From contig NC_037640.1 of assembly GCF_003254395.2 (NCBI RefSeq), positions 11,977,789-12,041,788 on the forward strand: a stretch of DNA of 64,000 nt. The letters run 5' to 3'. Origin of the DNA: Apis mellifera (Eukaryota; Arthropoda; Insecta; Hymenoptera; Apidae). Every line of letters starts with the position of its first letter. The first letter of the stretch is position 1. This document shows, in pieces, positions 1 to 12,492 of the stretch. Below the pieces are notes generated by a model, which was given only the letters and a program-made list of their open reading frames with translations, did no database searches and had not been told where the DNA came from. The position numbers were made by a program, and so were the translations under genes.

Positions 1-3000
1 TTCACCGTTCGCGGAAGTGTTTCAGAGAACCACACTTCTTGTGGAAAAATCATGGCAGGGGAGAGGGGAGAGGGTATTGCGAGACGTTGTAAGTGCGAAT
101 TGGAAAGAGTTTTTCTTGCGCAACCTCTATCGATGCTCGTGGCCAAAAATTTCTCACCGACTCGTTTTCTGACTGAAATTTCCTTCTCGCGAATTCTTAT
201 CGGAAAAAATTGATATTCTATATTCGATTTTTCAGGAAAGGATAAATACAATATTCTATTATTAATAATAAAAGGATATATATTATTTAGACAATTGATT
301 TATATCTCCACCCAAGAATAAAAATTTAGAGAATATATATATCAAACGAAACGATTCTTTCCTCAAGATAACGTTAATAAAAAAAAAAAAAACTATCCAA
401 CTTACCATTATTGTAACAAAAAGACAAAGCGGAATAAACGGAGAATAAAAAACAAATATAAAATTCCCGCCAAGTTTCCCTTAACAAGTTCCGGCCTTCG
501 TGCAGCCTCTCATCTCGAGAGAGCATTGGAAAAGTAAGTAATAACTATCCCGGCGTACAAGAATTCCTCTCCCCTCGCGGGAAGCACGAAAAAGTGCTAG
601 GGAACGAGGAGGATAAAGAAAGAACGCGAGCAAAGAAACGGCGGCGAGATGCGATTATGAGGGAAAGAGAAGTATAAGGAAAAAAAAGTTGGCTCGGAGC
701 CAGGTCAACGCGAAAGTGCCACGCAACGATGGACGATGGGCCTGGCTGGCTTGCTTCGATCGAGCATCGCAGCTGCATCGCGCTGAACCATACGGCTCAT
801 ATTACGGGAGTTGATGTCAGTGTGGCGATCGGTAACACAGGGTACGCGAGGAGGAATCGATGAATACGATTCAGGTCATTGGCAATAGCGAGTTCGTCGA
901 AGGGGCAGGTAACTGCGGACTTTCAATCGAGGAGAAAGCCACCGAATTCTCGACTTATTTATTTTCTTCGCGCGTGTTTTTTTTTTTTTAATATCGACAT
1001 ACGATAAACGAAATTCGTTTATCGACCAGGCGTTATACTGTTTTTTTTTTTTTTCTAAAGATTGAAATTATTTTCGATTGAAAAATATGTTATAATTGAC
1101 AAGCATAATTGTAATGTATTATTCGATTAGATACGAGACGGGTAATAAAGTTTGAAAAGTAATTTGTGGCCAATAATGTTGTAAATCGGACTTGTTAAGC
1201 GTGCGGTTAATAGACGTATTATCTATACTTGTACCGTTAAGTGGCGTTTATAAGCGTTTATGTATTTAAGCTGAGCGTACATAATATCAAAATAAATCTT
1301 TGGTTATCGTGTAAAAAGTAACATGTTGTTATAAATCGATGATCAAAACGAGATTCGCTCGTGGAATTAAATATGGATCAGGAAAGAGAGAAAAAAGTTG
1401 TAAAAATATAATATTCTTTTATCGGAACGGAGCGCACAACCTTCGACCAACTACTACATAGAACGGTCATGATTAATTAAAAGGTATCGTCAAATGTCAT
1501 CATCCTTCAAGTATTTTAAACTCGTGCGTTTTTAAACGATGAATATATTCAACAGAGTAAATTTTAATTTTTAATTTATAAAAATTATTTTATATTAATC
1601 TAATTGTTATCTTAAAATATTTACGAAATTACATTTTTCGTTTCATCTAAATTTTATTTTAAACAATTAAATTTTTTTTCCAGTCTAATATCGAACAAAG
1701 AAATACCACACGTTTCGCGGCGAATAAACGTCTAATGTGTTAAAAGAGTATAGCCACGTGTTATCGAATTTCTTCGCCTAGATAGCGCGACCGTCGACTT
1801 CAACCCTCGACCAATCATTTACGCCACTTCGCAACGTAAGCACGAATCAGCGATAGCAATGACACGACACCATCTAAATTAATCGTTCTTGCGTATAATT
1901 AACGTGGAGCACTTACGGCTCGCGGCACGTCGAGTGCCAATAAAATTGAACGCGCAAACATCGCTGCTATACATGTCACGAATCGCTCTCGGCTCTTTTT
2001 CTTATAAACGGATACTTTTCATCGCCTGCGCGCTTCGACCGCAGCTGCTTACACGGGCGCAGATCAACGTCGTATCCCATGCAACGTGCACGTGGATAAT
2101 CGGATCTTTGTAATCTCTCCATCGTTCCAAACGACGAAATTTTCTGATATTTATTTCGTTGATTTTAAAAATGTGATATAAGTGATATAAGAGACGAGGA
2201 TATATTATCGAGTAGGAAATTAACTTCGAACATAACCTTTATCGTTTATAGCTTCGGTACTTCGGTATAAAAGTGTCATCGCGTTAATTCTAGAATAGCT
2301 CTAAAGAGGGCTCGAGCAAATTTATCGATCGAACTTTAATTAGAATTTATTCTCTTCGATAAAAAAAAATAATATTCGAAGATTGGATTAATCGATTATA
2401 ATTAATTTAACCTAACCTATCGGTTAGAATATTCGATTAGAATTACTCGAATAAAAAAAAAATCAGAAAGTGATATTCGAAAATAATTTTTTCACAGGAG
2501 AAACGATAGAGAAATGGTTTACTTTGCTTTCTCTTGAACGAAATTAGGCGATCGAAAGGAAGATTGATGTTCATTATGCAAAATCTCTGATCAACTATCT
2601 TATCCGAGATAACTAAATCGCGTAATGCCAGCTCGTAAAGAGAAATCGAGCAGCAATTTTATTCCATGCCGTGAGGCATTTGCCTTGATATCAAAATTGG
2701 TTTCAATGCCACTCGGACAAGGCTTGCAAAGTGATCGCCAATTTACTGCCACTTTTCACTTTCGAAAAATGAACGCCAAATAAACGGATCACTTTATTCT
2801 ATCGGATTCATTTTCTCCAATTCTCTCGATTCTCCAACGACGATCAAATATATATATATATATATTTAAAAAAAAAATTATCACGTATCTGTGTAATAAA
2901 AAATATCTTTCCTCGTCAATTTTTAAAACCAATTCACGATCTACATATTTCGCAACAACGCACAACACGGTATTCAACTGCATTACCGACGTTTTTAAAT

Positions 3001-3951
3001 ACGCTTTATCACAAAGTATACACTTTAAGGAATACGGTCAATAATAGAGCAACGTTTCTGCTCTATTTATTAGAAACACGTTCCCACGTTGCCAGCTGGA
3101 ACAAATCGAAGGAATATTTCTCGATCGAATGAAAGATATATTTTATCGAAATAAAAGTCTTACAAAATTTCACGATCTCTGATAATAATAATCCACCTGT
3201 CAACGAATTCGAACTTATCTGAATTGAACCAAATATTTTCGTTGCGTGCTTTTAATACAGGCGTGCAACCGCGACCCGATTTCTCGGATTCTCCCGCGTC
3301 TGAAAACGCGGTCAGGTAGGTAGTATTCCGCGTAGGAACGTTGCGCAACAGTGTCTTCTGAATTGATGCAGGGCAAAGACGAACGTGGCGAGGGCGGTCT
3401 CTGCTTGCGTTCCACATGCGTGTCGCGTTCATTGCTCCAATTCGATTGCTCCGTGCTCTTCAAGCGCTCCTCCTTACGCTCAATTTTCAAAATACATCCG
3501 CTTCGAAATTTTAGAATTTTAAATATAGAATTACAAATTATTCGATTTAACTATTTTTAATTTTATATTTTCAATATTTTTAAAAAATATATTCGTTGTA
3601 TAATTCGATATATAATGCGCAATATTATATTTTTATATACATATTTAATATTTCGATAATTCGGTTTATCGAAATGTACATATCGATTTATTATTTATTC
3701 GATTTGTAACGTGTCGCGATAATTCATAATTTATCATCGATCGATTAGAGATTTTTAACTCGAGATTTCGTCGAATTCTATCGATGTTAACAGGCTTGTA
3801 ATTTCAATTCCACGGAATGAATTCTCGATGAGATCAGCTTTGGTTAACTTTTCTTGTAGAGGCAGAGGGGGGGGAGAAAAAAACGATTTACGGCTCTGCG
3901 AGGAAAAGACAAGAGAGGAAACAAGGATACGAAGGTTTTCGATCAAGACAG

Positions 3952-3952
<1 letters not shown>

Positions 3953-4003
<51 letters not shown>
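3953..4003. repeat. (CT)n microsatellite
   Basis: An essentially uninterrupted CT dinucleotide run of about 50 bp, followed by CCCT repeats. On the other strand it reads as GA, a potential site for GAGA-type binding factors. The frame that crosses it encodes only serine-leucine repeats and is not a gene. Confidence 0.95.
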
Positions 4004-4007
<4 letters not shown>

Positions 4008-4359
4008 CCTCCCAGAATCCGTTAAGCGGATCATACTCTACAATTCTATCTAAGTTTCTTTTTCCTTTTTCGATCCGTGCTAAGGACGACGATACTATGT
4101 TGCTGCTTATGGCAATTTCTAAGTCAAATTTCCGCCGTCTCTCGTAATTTCGTTCTCTCGTAAGTTCGCGGTTAATTCAAAGGGGAGACGATGTCGCTTA
4201 ATTGAAGGATAATTAATTACAGGGTTCGTTATTACATATATAATTTTTATATAATTTTCCAAATTTATCGTTTAATTTCTGGGGGAATGAAATTATTTTT
4301 GAAAACGACTATAATAAAATTTAATACGAGAGCGATCTTGTCATATTTTTATCGATTCA

Positions 4360-5110
4360 TATATGAAATATTATAAATATAATAATATAAAATAATTATA
4401 TAATAAATATTAATATAATAATATAAAATATAAAATAATAGAATATTATAAATATAATAATATAAAATAAAAATTATATAATAAATATTAATATAATAAA
4501 ATATAAAATATGAAATAATAGAATATTATAAATATAATAATATAAAATAAATATTATATAATAAATATTAATATAATAAAATATAAAATATAAAATAATA
4601 GAAAAAAATCATAAATATAATAATATAAAATAAATATTATATAATAAAATATAAAATGTAAAATAATAGAATATTATAAATATAATAATATGAAATAAAT
4701 ATTATATAATAAATATTAATGTAATAATATAAAATATAAAATAATAGAATATTATAAATATAATAATATAAAATAAAAATTATATGATAAATATTAATAT
4801 AAAATATAAAATAATAGAATATTATAAATATAATAATATAAAATAAATATTATATAATAAATATTAATACAAGAAAATATAAAATATAAAATAATAGAAA
4901 GATAGAAAAATATCATAAATATAATAATATAAAATAAATATTATATAATAAAATATAAAATAATAGAAAAAAATTATAAATATAATAATATAAAATAAAT
5001 ATTAATACAATAAAATATAAAATAATAGAATATTATAAATATAATAATATAAAATAAATATTAATACAATAAAATATAAAATAATAGAATATCATAAATA
5101 CTATAAATAA
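4360..5110. repeat. AT-rich tandem minisatellite
   Basis: Degenerate tandem units of roughly 75-80 bp made almost wholly of A and T. A recurring core of the type agaatattataaatataat is followed by aatataaaataaat. About nine to ten copies can be followed by eye, and copies differ by small indels. No coding potential. Confidence 0.85.
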
Positions 5111-6216
5111 AAGAATGGATATTCAAAGAAAAAAAAAAAAGAAAAATTACAAAACAGAAATTTAAACGAATCTTATAAAAATCGCGTATTATATTATAAA
5201 ACTGGACGACGAAGAGTTAAGAAGAAGACGCAAGCGAGAGAGAGGTCGAAAATCGTTACACGAGATGGAAAAAGTTGTCGGACTGGTGTGATACCGGATC
5301 GCCGCGGAGAAATTTAAAGCGTTGCGTATTTAAGATGAAAGAAGAGCGTAACGAGCGGTGGTAGGGAGAGGACGAAGAAGAGAAAAGGAGGGAACGATGA
5401 GAGCGAGGCCGAGCGAGCCTCGATAATTCATTAATTAAACGAATTGTATCCGAATCGTTGAAATCGAGGAGAAGAATTATTCGTGAGGATAAATTTGTCG
5501 CAATTATATCGATTTGGTATTATATATCGAAACTTGACGATGAATTTTCTCTTTTTTGTTGTTGTTGTTGAAACGAATTAGCTCTCGCTAATGTTAAACA
5601 AGATTGATAAACACCAATTATCTGTGAATAATGAATAATGCCGTGTCAATAACCTCCGTTCCGTATTTCAATGTCGTGTAAAATTCTCGGAAACGTTCAC
5701 ACGAATCTATCGATCAATCAAATTGTTACTTTCGAAAAAGTCAATCCGAAACGATGAGCCGATCCGAAGACTACGATTACTTACTACTAGAAAATTTTTT
5801 AAATGACGGAATCACGCATATATTTTAATTCATATTTGTTTTGAATATTTACGTTTTTTTTTAGAATAAATAATATAATTTATCTGTTTCGATTTTCTTC
5901 TCGATTGGGAAACAATTTTATTACACACAAGTATTTCTAATTGGATTGCGAACAACGATTTTAAATAGCGGGAGAGATAAATAAAATCCGCGAATACGCG
6001 CCAAGTATTTAATAGCACGTAAGAAAGTGGCGGCAAACAGATCGGCGATGCAAAACGCGCTAGATTAGGCAACAACGCTCGATACTCGATCGTGGAATCC
6101 TAGAGTTAAGTCGTCCCGCCCCCTCCTCCCCATTTATTCTGCCGCATACCGCCGTTTGGCAAAAGCGCCAATGGACATCGTCGCGAATCTCGAAACAATG
6201 CATTTTTCCTGGAAAC

Positions 6217-6221
<5 letters not shown>

Positions 6222-6248
<27 letters not shown>
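6222..6248. repeat. (GA)n microsatellite
   Basis: About 13 GA repeats with a G-rich end, in otherwise unremarkable AT-rich DNA. Confidence 0.9.
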
Positions 6249-6251
<3 letters not shown>

Positions 6252-6876
6252 AAAAATAAAAAAAAATAGAAAGTGGAAAGTTATCGCGATAACACACCGG
6301 ATTCCGAGATGGTGATCGCTCGACCGTGTTTCGATAATTATTCTACTATTCCACTATTTGCACCGTTACGTCGTAAACAGTCCACCAAAAGGATCAACAT
6401 TCCCTCAAAATGCGTTTCCATTCGTAAAATTATTGGAACGGTAGGATTACGGTTATAGGGAAACTTGGACGTGCGAAATTTTGGTTATAGGGAATTAATA
6501 AGTAAGCATTTGGCAAGCAATGTAACCAGAAATCCCTAAAATAAATAAATAACGAACAATTGTAAGCAATTAAATAATAAAAATCTATTTAGAAATCCCT
6601 AGCGAGAAACAATATACGTATAACAAAGAAAGCAAATTTAATTGTGAAATGAATGATTGTGTTTCGGTTTTCACGCGCAATTGAAGTTTCGCGTTTGAAA
6701 GAATTCTCGGGGGACGTATCGATAATAGGATCCCACACGGGACGATGAAACCTGGATCGTGCGCTTCGCTTGTTGTTTAATCAGTTTTTTTTTTTTTTTC
6801 ACGCAGTGACAAACAGTCGCATTACTTCATCCCCGCTTTTGCACGTGAATCACTATAGGACGGGATAGCCGTTATT

Positions 6877-6956
6877 ATTTGCGCGTAGCGAGCCTCGTAA
6901 ATCATCGGCTAAATATCAACTCGTGACGTGCATGGTTTAATACGCTACGCGCAAAT
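6877..6956. repeat. 14-bp perfect inverted repeat
   Basis: The arm ATTTGCGCGTAGCG at 6877-6890 is matched by its exact reverse complement at 6943-6956, with a 52-bp spacer. The arms are CpG-rich within AT-rich flanks. It could be a paired binding site or a hairpin. Nothing links it to a known element. Confidence 0.85.
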
Positions 6957-8178
6957 CGGTATAATGGACTTTCGAGTGTGTGAAAGCGCATCGAGAAGCA
7001 AAGCGAGCGTAGATAAACATTTTAGGAGAAAGAAAGAAAAAAATTCATTTTTGAAAGAACGAATAATTCATATAAATTTAAATATATTGAATGAATAAAT
7101 AATTATTTTTCCATTCGTTAAGAATAATTTTTAATCTTATTTCAGTGTGATACTCGTCTCTTTTGACATCTATGAATTTAAATATAGATATAATCGAGAA
7201 ATGATCGAATAATATGACTTTATTCGATAGTATATTTTATTAGGAAAACTGATCAATCCCCTAATTATTTTATACACGAAACGTGTATCATCTATCTATG
7301 TATAATAACATGTCATCAACTATCAATGCTTTCCACCTTGGGTAAACGGATAAGTTTCTCAAAGGGTCCCGATGCACGTGTTTATCCGTCGCATAAATTC
7401 GTAATTCGGTTTTCCGCGTAAAGCGTTTCAATGCAGACGAGCGTTAAAAACACACTCGGCTTGGTGCGCTTTGGTCGAGCGACGATTTCAAGGGATTAAT
7501 GCACGCCGTGCCGCTTCGTCGTTTGCACTCATGAATAAAGAAATATCTCGACGGTACTCCACCCATAAAACACACGGTTATTTTGAATTCGTTCTCCCGC
7601 ACACGTCGCGTGTCCGGACACGTGTTCGTGAGCGTATGCGCGCAACTTCACACGATACATTATACAACAATCTATATTACTTGTGTAACGTAGTGAAAAA
7701 GAAACGCGAAACTATACAATCTATTTTGAAAAAATTCAATACTTCATTTTTATCTAAACATTCTACGAATAATAAATTTAGGATAAAATAAAAAAATCCA
7801 TATGAATTCGAAACGCGCAATTTGTTTCGAATCGTAATTTACGACGAAATTTATCGAGTGCACAGCGGTCCAATATAAATTAGAGCGTTACTGTCTAACT
7901 GCCTGCGCAATGTGACAGTGCGCAGAACTAACTGCTTTCGATATGAATCCGATTCGACGGAAAGAAGTAGATAATTTTTTAATTCAATTAAATCGTTATT
8001 TTTATAATAAGAATATATTACGATTATTTATTATAAATTTTAGCATAATAAATTTAGATAAAAATATCGTTATATTTAAAAAAAATAATGTTTATTTATA
8101 AAATGAATATAGATGAATTTCTATAAATAACCATATTTAGTTTAATCATGGCCTCCGAATTATCCAATTGGTCTCGAT

Positions 8179-8214
8179 TTAACCGGCTTGCCCGGTCTCA
8201 ATTAAGCCGGTTAA
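8179..8214. repeat. 11-bp inverted repeat built on AACCGG/CCGGTT
   Basis: TTAACCGGCTT at 8179-8189 is mirrored by AAGCCGGTTAA at 8204-8214. The 14-bp spacer holds a further CCGG. The half-sites resemble the AACCGGTT core known for the Grainyhead/CP2 family. That assignment is a motif resemblance only. Confidence 0.8.
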
Positions 8215-9559
8215 TCGGGTACCCAGTGCATAATATTGTAAAACGCGTATCGTAAATTTATCGCTTCTTTATATCATAAAATTATCGCTATAAAATAAAA
8301 TATAGATAAAAACAACGTAAAAATTCAAATCATCGAGAATTATCTTCGAAAATATACAACGTATAAATTACATTTAATCGCTACTACTAATTATACGATA
8401 TTATACTTCTTTAATTATAAATCGAAGAATACTTTGAATGAAGAGTTCAATAAAAAATGATATATTCATTTTTTTTAATTTCATTCTTCCAATAAGTAAC
8501 ACGATACATCAACGTAAGGCTAACTACTGTCGTACAAATTTAAATGTAAGACGGGTTTACTAATCTTGAATACGAAGTTTCATATCGAGGAAAATGAATT
8601 TGTAAAATGATAAACGATATAGGAAGACCTATCGGAAAAAGATGATCCAAGATTAGCGAGGCAACTGTTGAAAGTATATATACGTGCGAAGTTAGCTATC
8701 GGATTTCTTGAGAGGGCAGAAAACGTTTAAAATGTCAACAAGGTCGAAAGGCCGGGCGAGTTAATTGGCGCATGAATGTCACGGCGAATTTTAATCACCA
8801 AGCGCCTATGTAACATAGGATCATACCGTGTATATCCAATGCATTTGTAATAATAGAATAAATTCGTGACAAATTCGATTTTCGATGTAACGGTTTTAAA
8901 ATTTAAAAAAAAAAAGTACATTTGATTCTATTTGATTGTAATCAATTACATAAATGTAGAAAATTAAGAAATAATTCTGAAACGTTACGCCAATGCGAAT
9001 CGAACGAAAGATAAAAGTGAACGCTATAAATGTAAAGATAACTATATTATATCACACTTTTGAAGAAAAAACGAAAGAAGAGTCTTCTGTATGTCAACAA
9101 GCATCGATCGATAATACACTGACGCGGACACATTCCACGAGATCTAACGGTCCATTAATAAATCATCGTGAAGGATCAAATTGAACGATTCACACGATAC
9201 CGCAATTTACAAAAACCATATATGAAAGGAGTTTACGTTACCCGTTGTCCCTGCTTCGCAGCAACACAAAGATCGTCGAATATTTCTCTCCCAGAGATCG
9301 TCCGTGATCAGTATTGGTTCCTTTGTCCAAGCTTTACGTGAAGAAAATGCAGAACACTATAGCACACAAGAGAGACGCGCGTAATCCGCGAAAGGCCGAA
9401 GCCTCCGGCTACTTCTCTTCTTCAATAAGAAAATCGAGACATATAACGGAGTACTTCTCTTTCCACTGTCACTATGAACTTGTTATCCGAACCGTGACCG
9501 GCCGCAATTACACGCGATCACGATCGAGATATACATACGCATAGAATATCGCAAGAACT

Positions 9560-10170
9560 GACAAGAACAGAATTGAATTTTCGTCAGTTCGAGCTAGCGT
9601 CGGGAAAACCACCCCCTGCACAGCCGGCGCCCCAACAGCCATGTGCCGCCCTAAACCTCCGCCCATTGGCCCGAACGAAACATTTTACGGGCTCCTGATT
9701 CCACCACGATTCTTTTTATCACACGTGAAAACGTAATCGACAAGGATTGTAAACTGTGCGTTCGATTTACCGTTTAGTTTATGTTACGTTATCATAAGCG
9801 ACAACTCTGCACGACCCATCCCTGCGGGAGCTCACCGAGAAGGGGGAATGGGAAAAGGCCGACTGACAAGACGTCACGTCTCCCGGGAGCGCTTCGATCT
9901 CTCTGAACTCACCATATCTACCGCACAGCTGGCCGCGTGTCTATGCATAACACTGGTGAATACACCAGGGCCGTCGGACAGCCCGTAATTTCGGCGTCGT
10001 GAAGCGGAATCGTGGATAAACTTTATCAAACAAGTCACACACCGCGCACAGTCTTCACCCGCGAATTGAGAAAATGGCGTTGCTCGCTCCCTCGCGCTCG
10101 TTCACTCTAGCAATACCTCAAGCTACGCTGATTTCTATCGTCGACTAGTAGCGCCCATTCCTCGATGCGG
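9560..10170 (-). promoter_or_regulatory. CpG-rich promoter-like region with candidate minus-strand first exon
   Basis: This stretch is much richer in CpG than its surroundings and contains a CCCATTGGCCCG block (an inverted CCAAT box) near 9660. On the minus strand a consensus splice donor, ATG|GTGAGT, lies at 9913/9912. An untranslated or very short coding first exon could therefore run from somewhere near 10150 down to 9913, with its intron extending left. No protein frame supports it, so the gene is unidentified. The region may also serve LSM3, which starts about 420 bp further on in the opposite direction. Confidence 0.35.
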
Positions 10171-10587
10171 ATAAGCTGATAACTAATTACGCGGGAAAAT
10201 CAAAATATTTTTTGATATAAAATAAAAACTGTAAAACTATATGGAATATATTCGTATTTATGAAAAAGATATTTTATCGAAAGATATAATTAATTCGTTA
10301 TTTTCAACGAAAACGATACAACGAATATTTATTCAACGATTAAGGAAATTTTAATAAATTAGGAGGATAATTGTTGAAGAAACTGTATGGCGCCACTTGC
10401 CGGATGATAGTTTGATATCATGAAATGATAATATTGCCGGTTTATCCGAATGATGCCGCGCAATAGTTGATTTTGTAGAAAGTAAACTAAACATTTATAT
10501 TTGTTTGTAAACATAAACATAAAAAGTTAATCTAGTTTTATAAATTAAGAATAAAAATAAATAAATAATATTGAATTTAATTATATC

Positions 10588-11169
10588 ATGGCTGACGAGA
10601 CAGAACAGGTAAAAGCATCGATTTAAAGTTTTAAACACGAATCTAACCTATTATAACCTCGTGTATATTTGTTTTTGGACGAAGTGAGCATATTTGATAA
10701 AATCCAAGATCAAACACAAGTATATTTCTAAAAATTTTACGAATAACCTCACTTATATGTTTTCATTTCTCAGGTACCAGCGATAAATGTTAAAGAACCC
10801 TTAGATCTTATAAGATTGAGTCTTGATGAAAGAATATACGTTAAAATGAGAAACGAGAGAGAATTAAGGGGACGATTACATGTAAATATTATTTTTTTCA
10901 TCCGTCCATTGTATATACATTTCTATTATGTCAATTTAAAGAAAAATTTAATGAAATATAAAATTTTTTAATTCTTTAATCTACAGGCTTACGACCAACA
11001 TTTGAATATGGTGTTGGGTGAAGCAGAGGAAACCGTAACCACAGTAGAAATTGATGAAGAAACATACGAGGAAGTGTATCGTACTACTAAAAGGAATATT
11101 TCTATGCTTTTTGTACGTGGCGACGGTGTGATTTTGGTTTCACCACCGAGCATGAGAGCACCGATATAA
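10588..11169 (+). CDS. LSM3: LSM3, U6 snRNA-associated Sm-like protein
   Basis: Three coding exons, 10588-10608, 10774-10881 and 10987-11166 plus stop 11167-11169, give 103 residues; the human protein has 102. All introns are GT-AG and phase 0. After a short N-terminus, the Sm1 region covers roughly residues 15-55 (KEPLDLIRLSLDERIYVKM, then RGRLHAYDQHLNMVL). The Sm2 motif follows near the end (MLFVRGDGVILVSPP). The family forms the LSm1-7 ring in cytoplasmic mRNA decapping and the LSm2-8 ring that binds the U6 3' oligo-U tail in the nucleus. The start is the first ATG of the frame and gives the MADE-type N-terminus usual for this protein. Its 3' end faces SPEF1, with 364 bp between stop codons. 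The length and unbroken motifs suggest a functional gene. Confidence 0.96.
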
Positions 11170-11533
11170 AAAATTTCTATTTACATTACAATCTGTCTAA
11201 AAATTAAGAAACATATAAGTAATATATAATATTACGTCGATACAATTTTATCAACTTTTGTAACGAGCATTTAACAAGTGTGTCGACAAAAATCTAACGA
11301 CAAACCAACATAGATTTAATTATAGATGAGAAGAATCTGTAACGATAGGAATATAAAAAATTGTAATCCAAATATGGAAAAAAGAAAACAAATCAAGATG
11401 TGGTACACTATGTTAAAATGATATATTAATTAAAAGTTTATAAATAATTATAATTTTTTGAAGTACACTGTTATTCAAAATATTTTTCAAAACATTTGTT
11501 TTTCGACATTTGTTTCAAAAATAATCTAATTAT

Positions 11534-12492
11534 CTATATAATTTTTGTTCGAAGCTTCGATACAACATTAGATGTGGAACTTAGATTTACAGATCTTGGT
11601 GTATTCTGCTCGACAGGTTTTATTATTTGTGACGTAAGATCTGTAATTCTTTGATCTTTCAGTTTGATCAACGACTCGAGATGAGATACCTTTTGATGAA
11701 GCATTTTTATCATTTCATTTTTTTCTTCCAATTCCTGTTTCAACCGAACGAAAACGTGACGTGGAACAGTTTTATTCGCTACTTCTTCAGTATTGAGCAC
11801 TGACTTAACAACTTCTTTTTTTATATATATATATATATAGAAAATAAAATTTCACTCAAAAAATTATATTACAACAAATTTTCGCTGCGAAACTTAATTA
11901 ATTAATTTGATCAATTCATATTTATTAATCAATTCATTTTACCTGTTTTCTCGTTCTCCTGATACTCGGAATACAACGTATTCCTTTCCGCGTTACAATC
12001 TCTTAAAATTTTTGTCCGCAATTCGATTAAAACTTTCTCGATAATACCAGGTTGCGAATTTGCCAATTTATTGATAATATCCTTTCCTATTTTAATATCG
12101 AGCTTCGACAACACCTTTCGATTTAGCGTACACCAGTTATCTATTTTTTTCGCTACGCTATTTCCAGGAACATAATTATGTATATCGATGTGTTTAGGAT
12201 AATACCGTTTTAACAATTCAGCCATAAAAACTGGATGGATTGGATGTCGATTGGGGGGGAGAGGGAGGGAAGAAGAAAAAACAGTTTTTACATTAAAGCC
12301 AATTAGGAAAAAAAAAAACAAAAATAATAATAAAAAAAACTGTGAACGAATGAAATTCTTTTCATTTTTATTATTATTACCGCCGTCGGAAAAATCTCGG
12401 GCAAGATTTTTCTTTGGTTTCGAAAATTGTATTTGCTCGATCCATGTATATATTTCTTCAAGGGTTGGGTCGGGCGCCAATTCCTCGCTCAT
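11534..12492 (-). CDS. SPEF1: SPEF1/CLAMP, calponin-homology microtubule protein
   Basis: Three coding exons on the minus strand: 12492-12381, 12230-11943 and 11799-11534, 221 residues (human about 236). Residues 1 to about 110 are the SPEF1-type calponin-homology domain, with the signatures KPKKNLARDFSDG near residues 25-37, an AELLKRYYPKH block, HNYVPGNS and NWCTLNRKVLSKL. The C-terminal part, about residues 145-185, is a coiled coil rich in E, K and L heptads (RLKQELEEKNEMIKMLHQK). The family binds and bundles microtubules in cilia, flagella and epithelial cells. Both introns are phase 1. The third-exon acceptor is weak: in-frame alternatives lie within about 15 bp upstream and would add up to five residues. 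It is convergent with LSM3 and divergent from the SLC17 gene. Confidence 0.92.

Larger units (their letters stand above)
1..9540. other. AT-rich region with no supported gene
   Basis: No open frame here has recognisable protein similarity or a convincing exon structure; the longest frames are short and unlike any family I know. The stretch holds homopolymer runs, a CT microsatellite near 3953-4003, an AT minisatellite at 4360-5110 and two strong inverted repeats (6877-6956 and 8179-8214), listed separately. A somewhat GC-richer patch lies at 480-960. The region may be an intron or regulatory flank of a minus-strand gene whose candidate first exon ends at 9913, but that is inference. Confidence 0.5.

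Noticed and set aside
1889..2113. 74-codon plus-strand frame at 1.9 kb
   Set aside because: No initiation ATG context, no similarity and no splice partners; consistent with chance in a CpG-richer patch.
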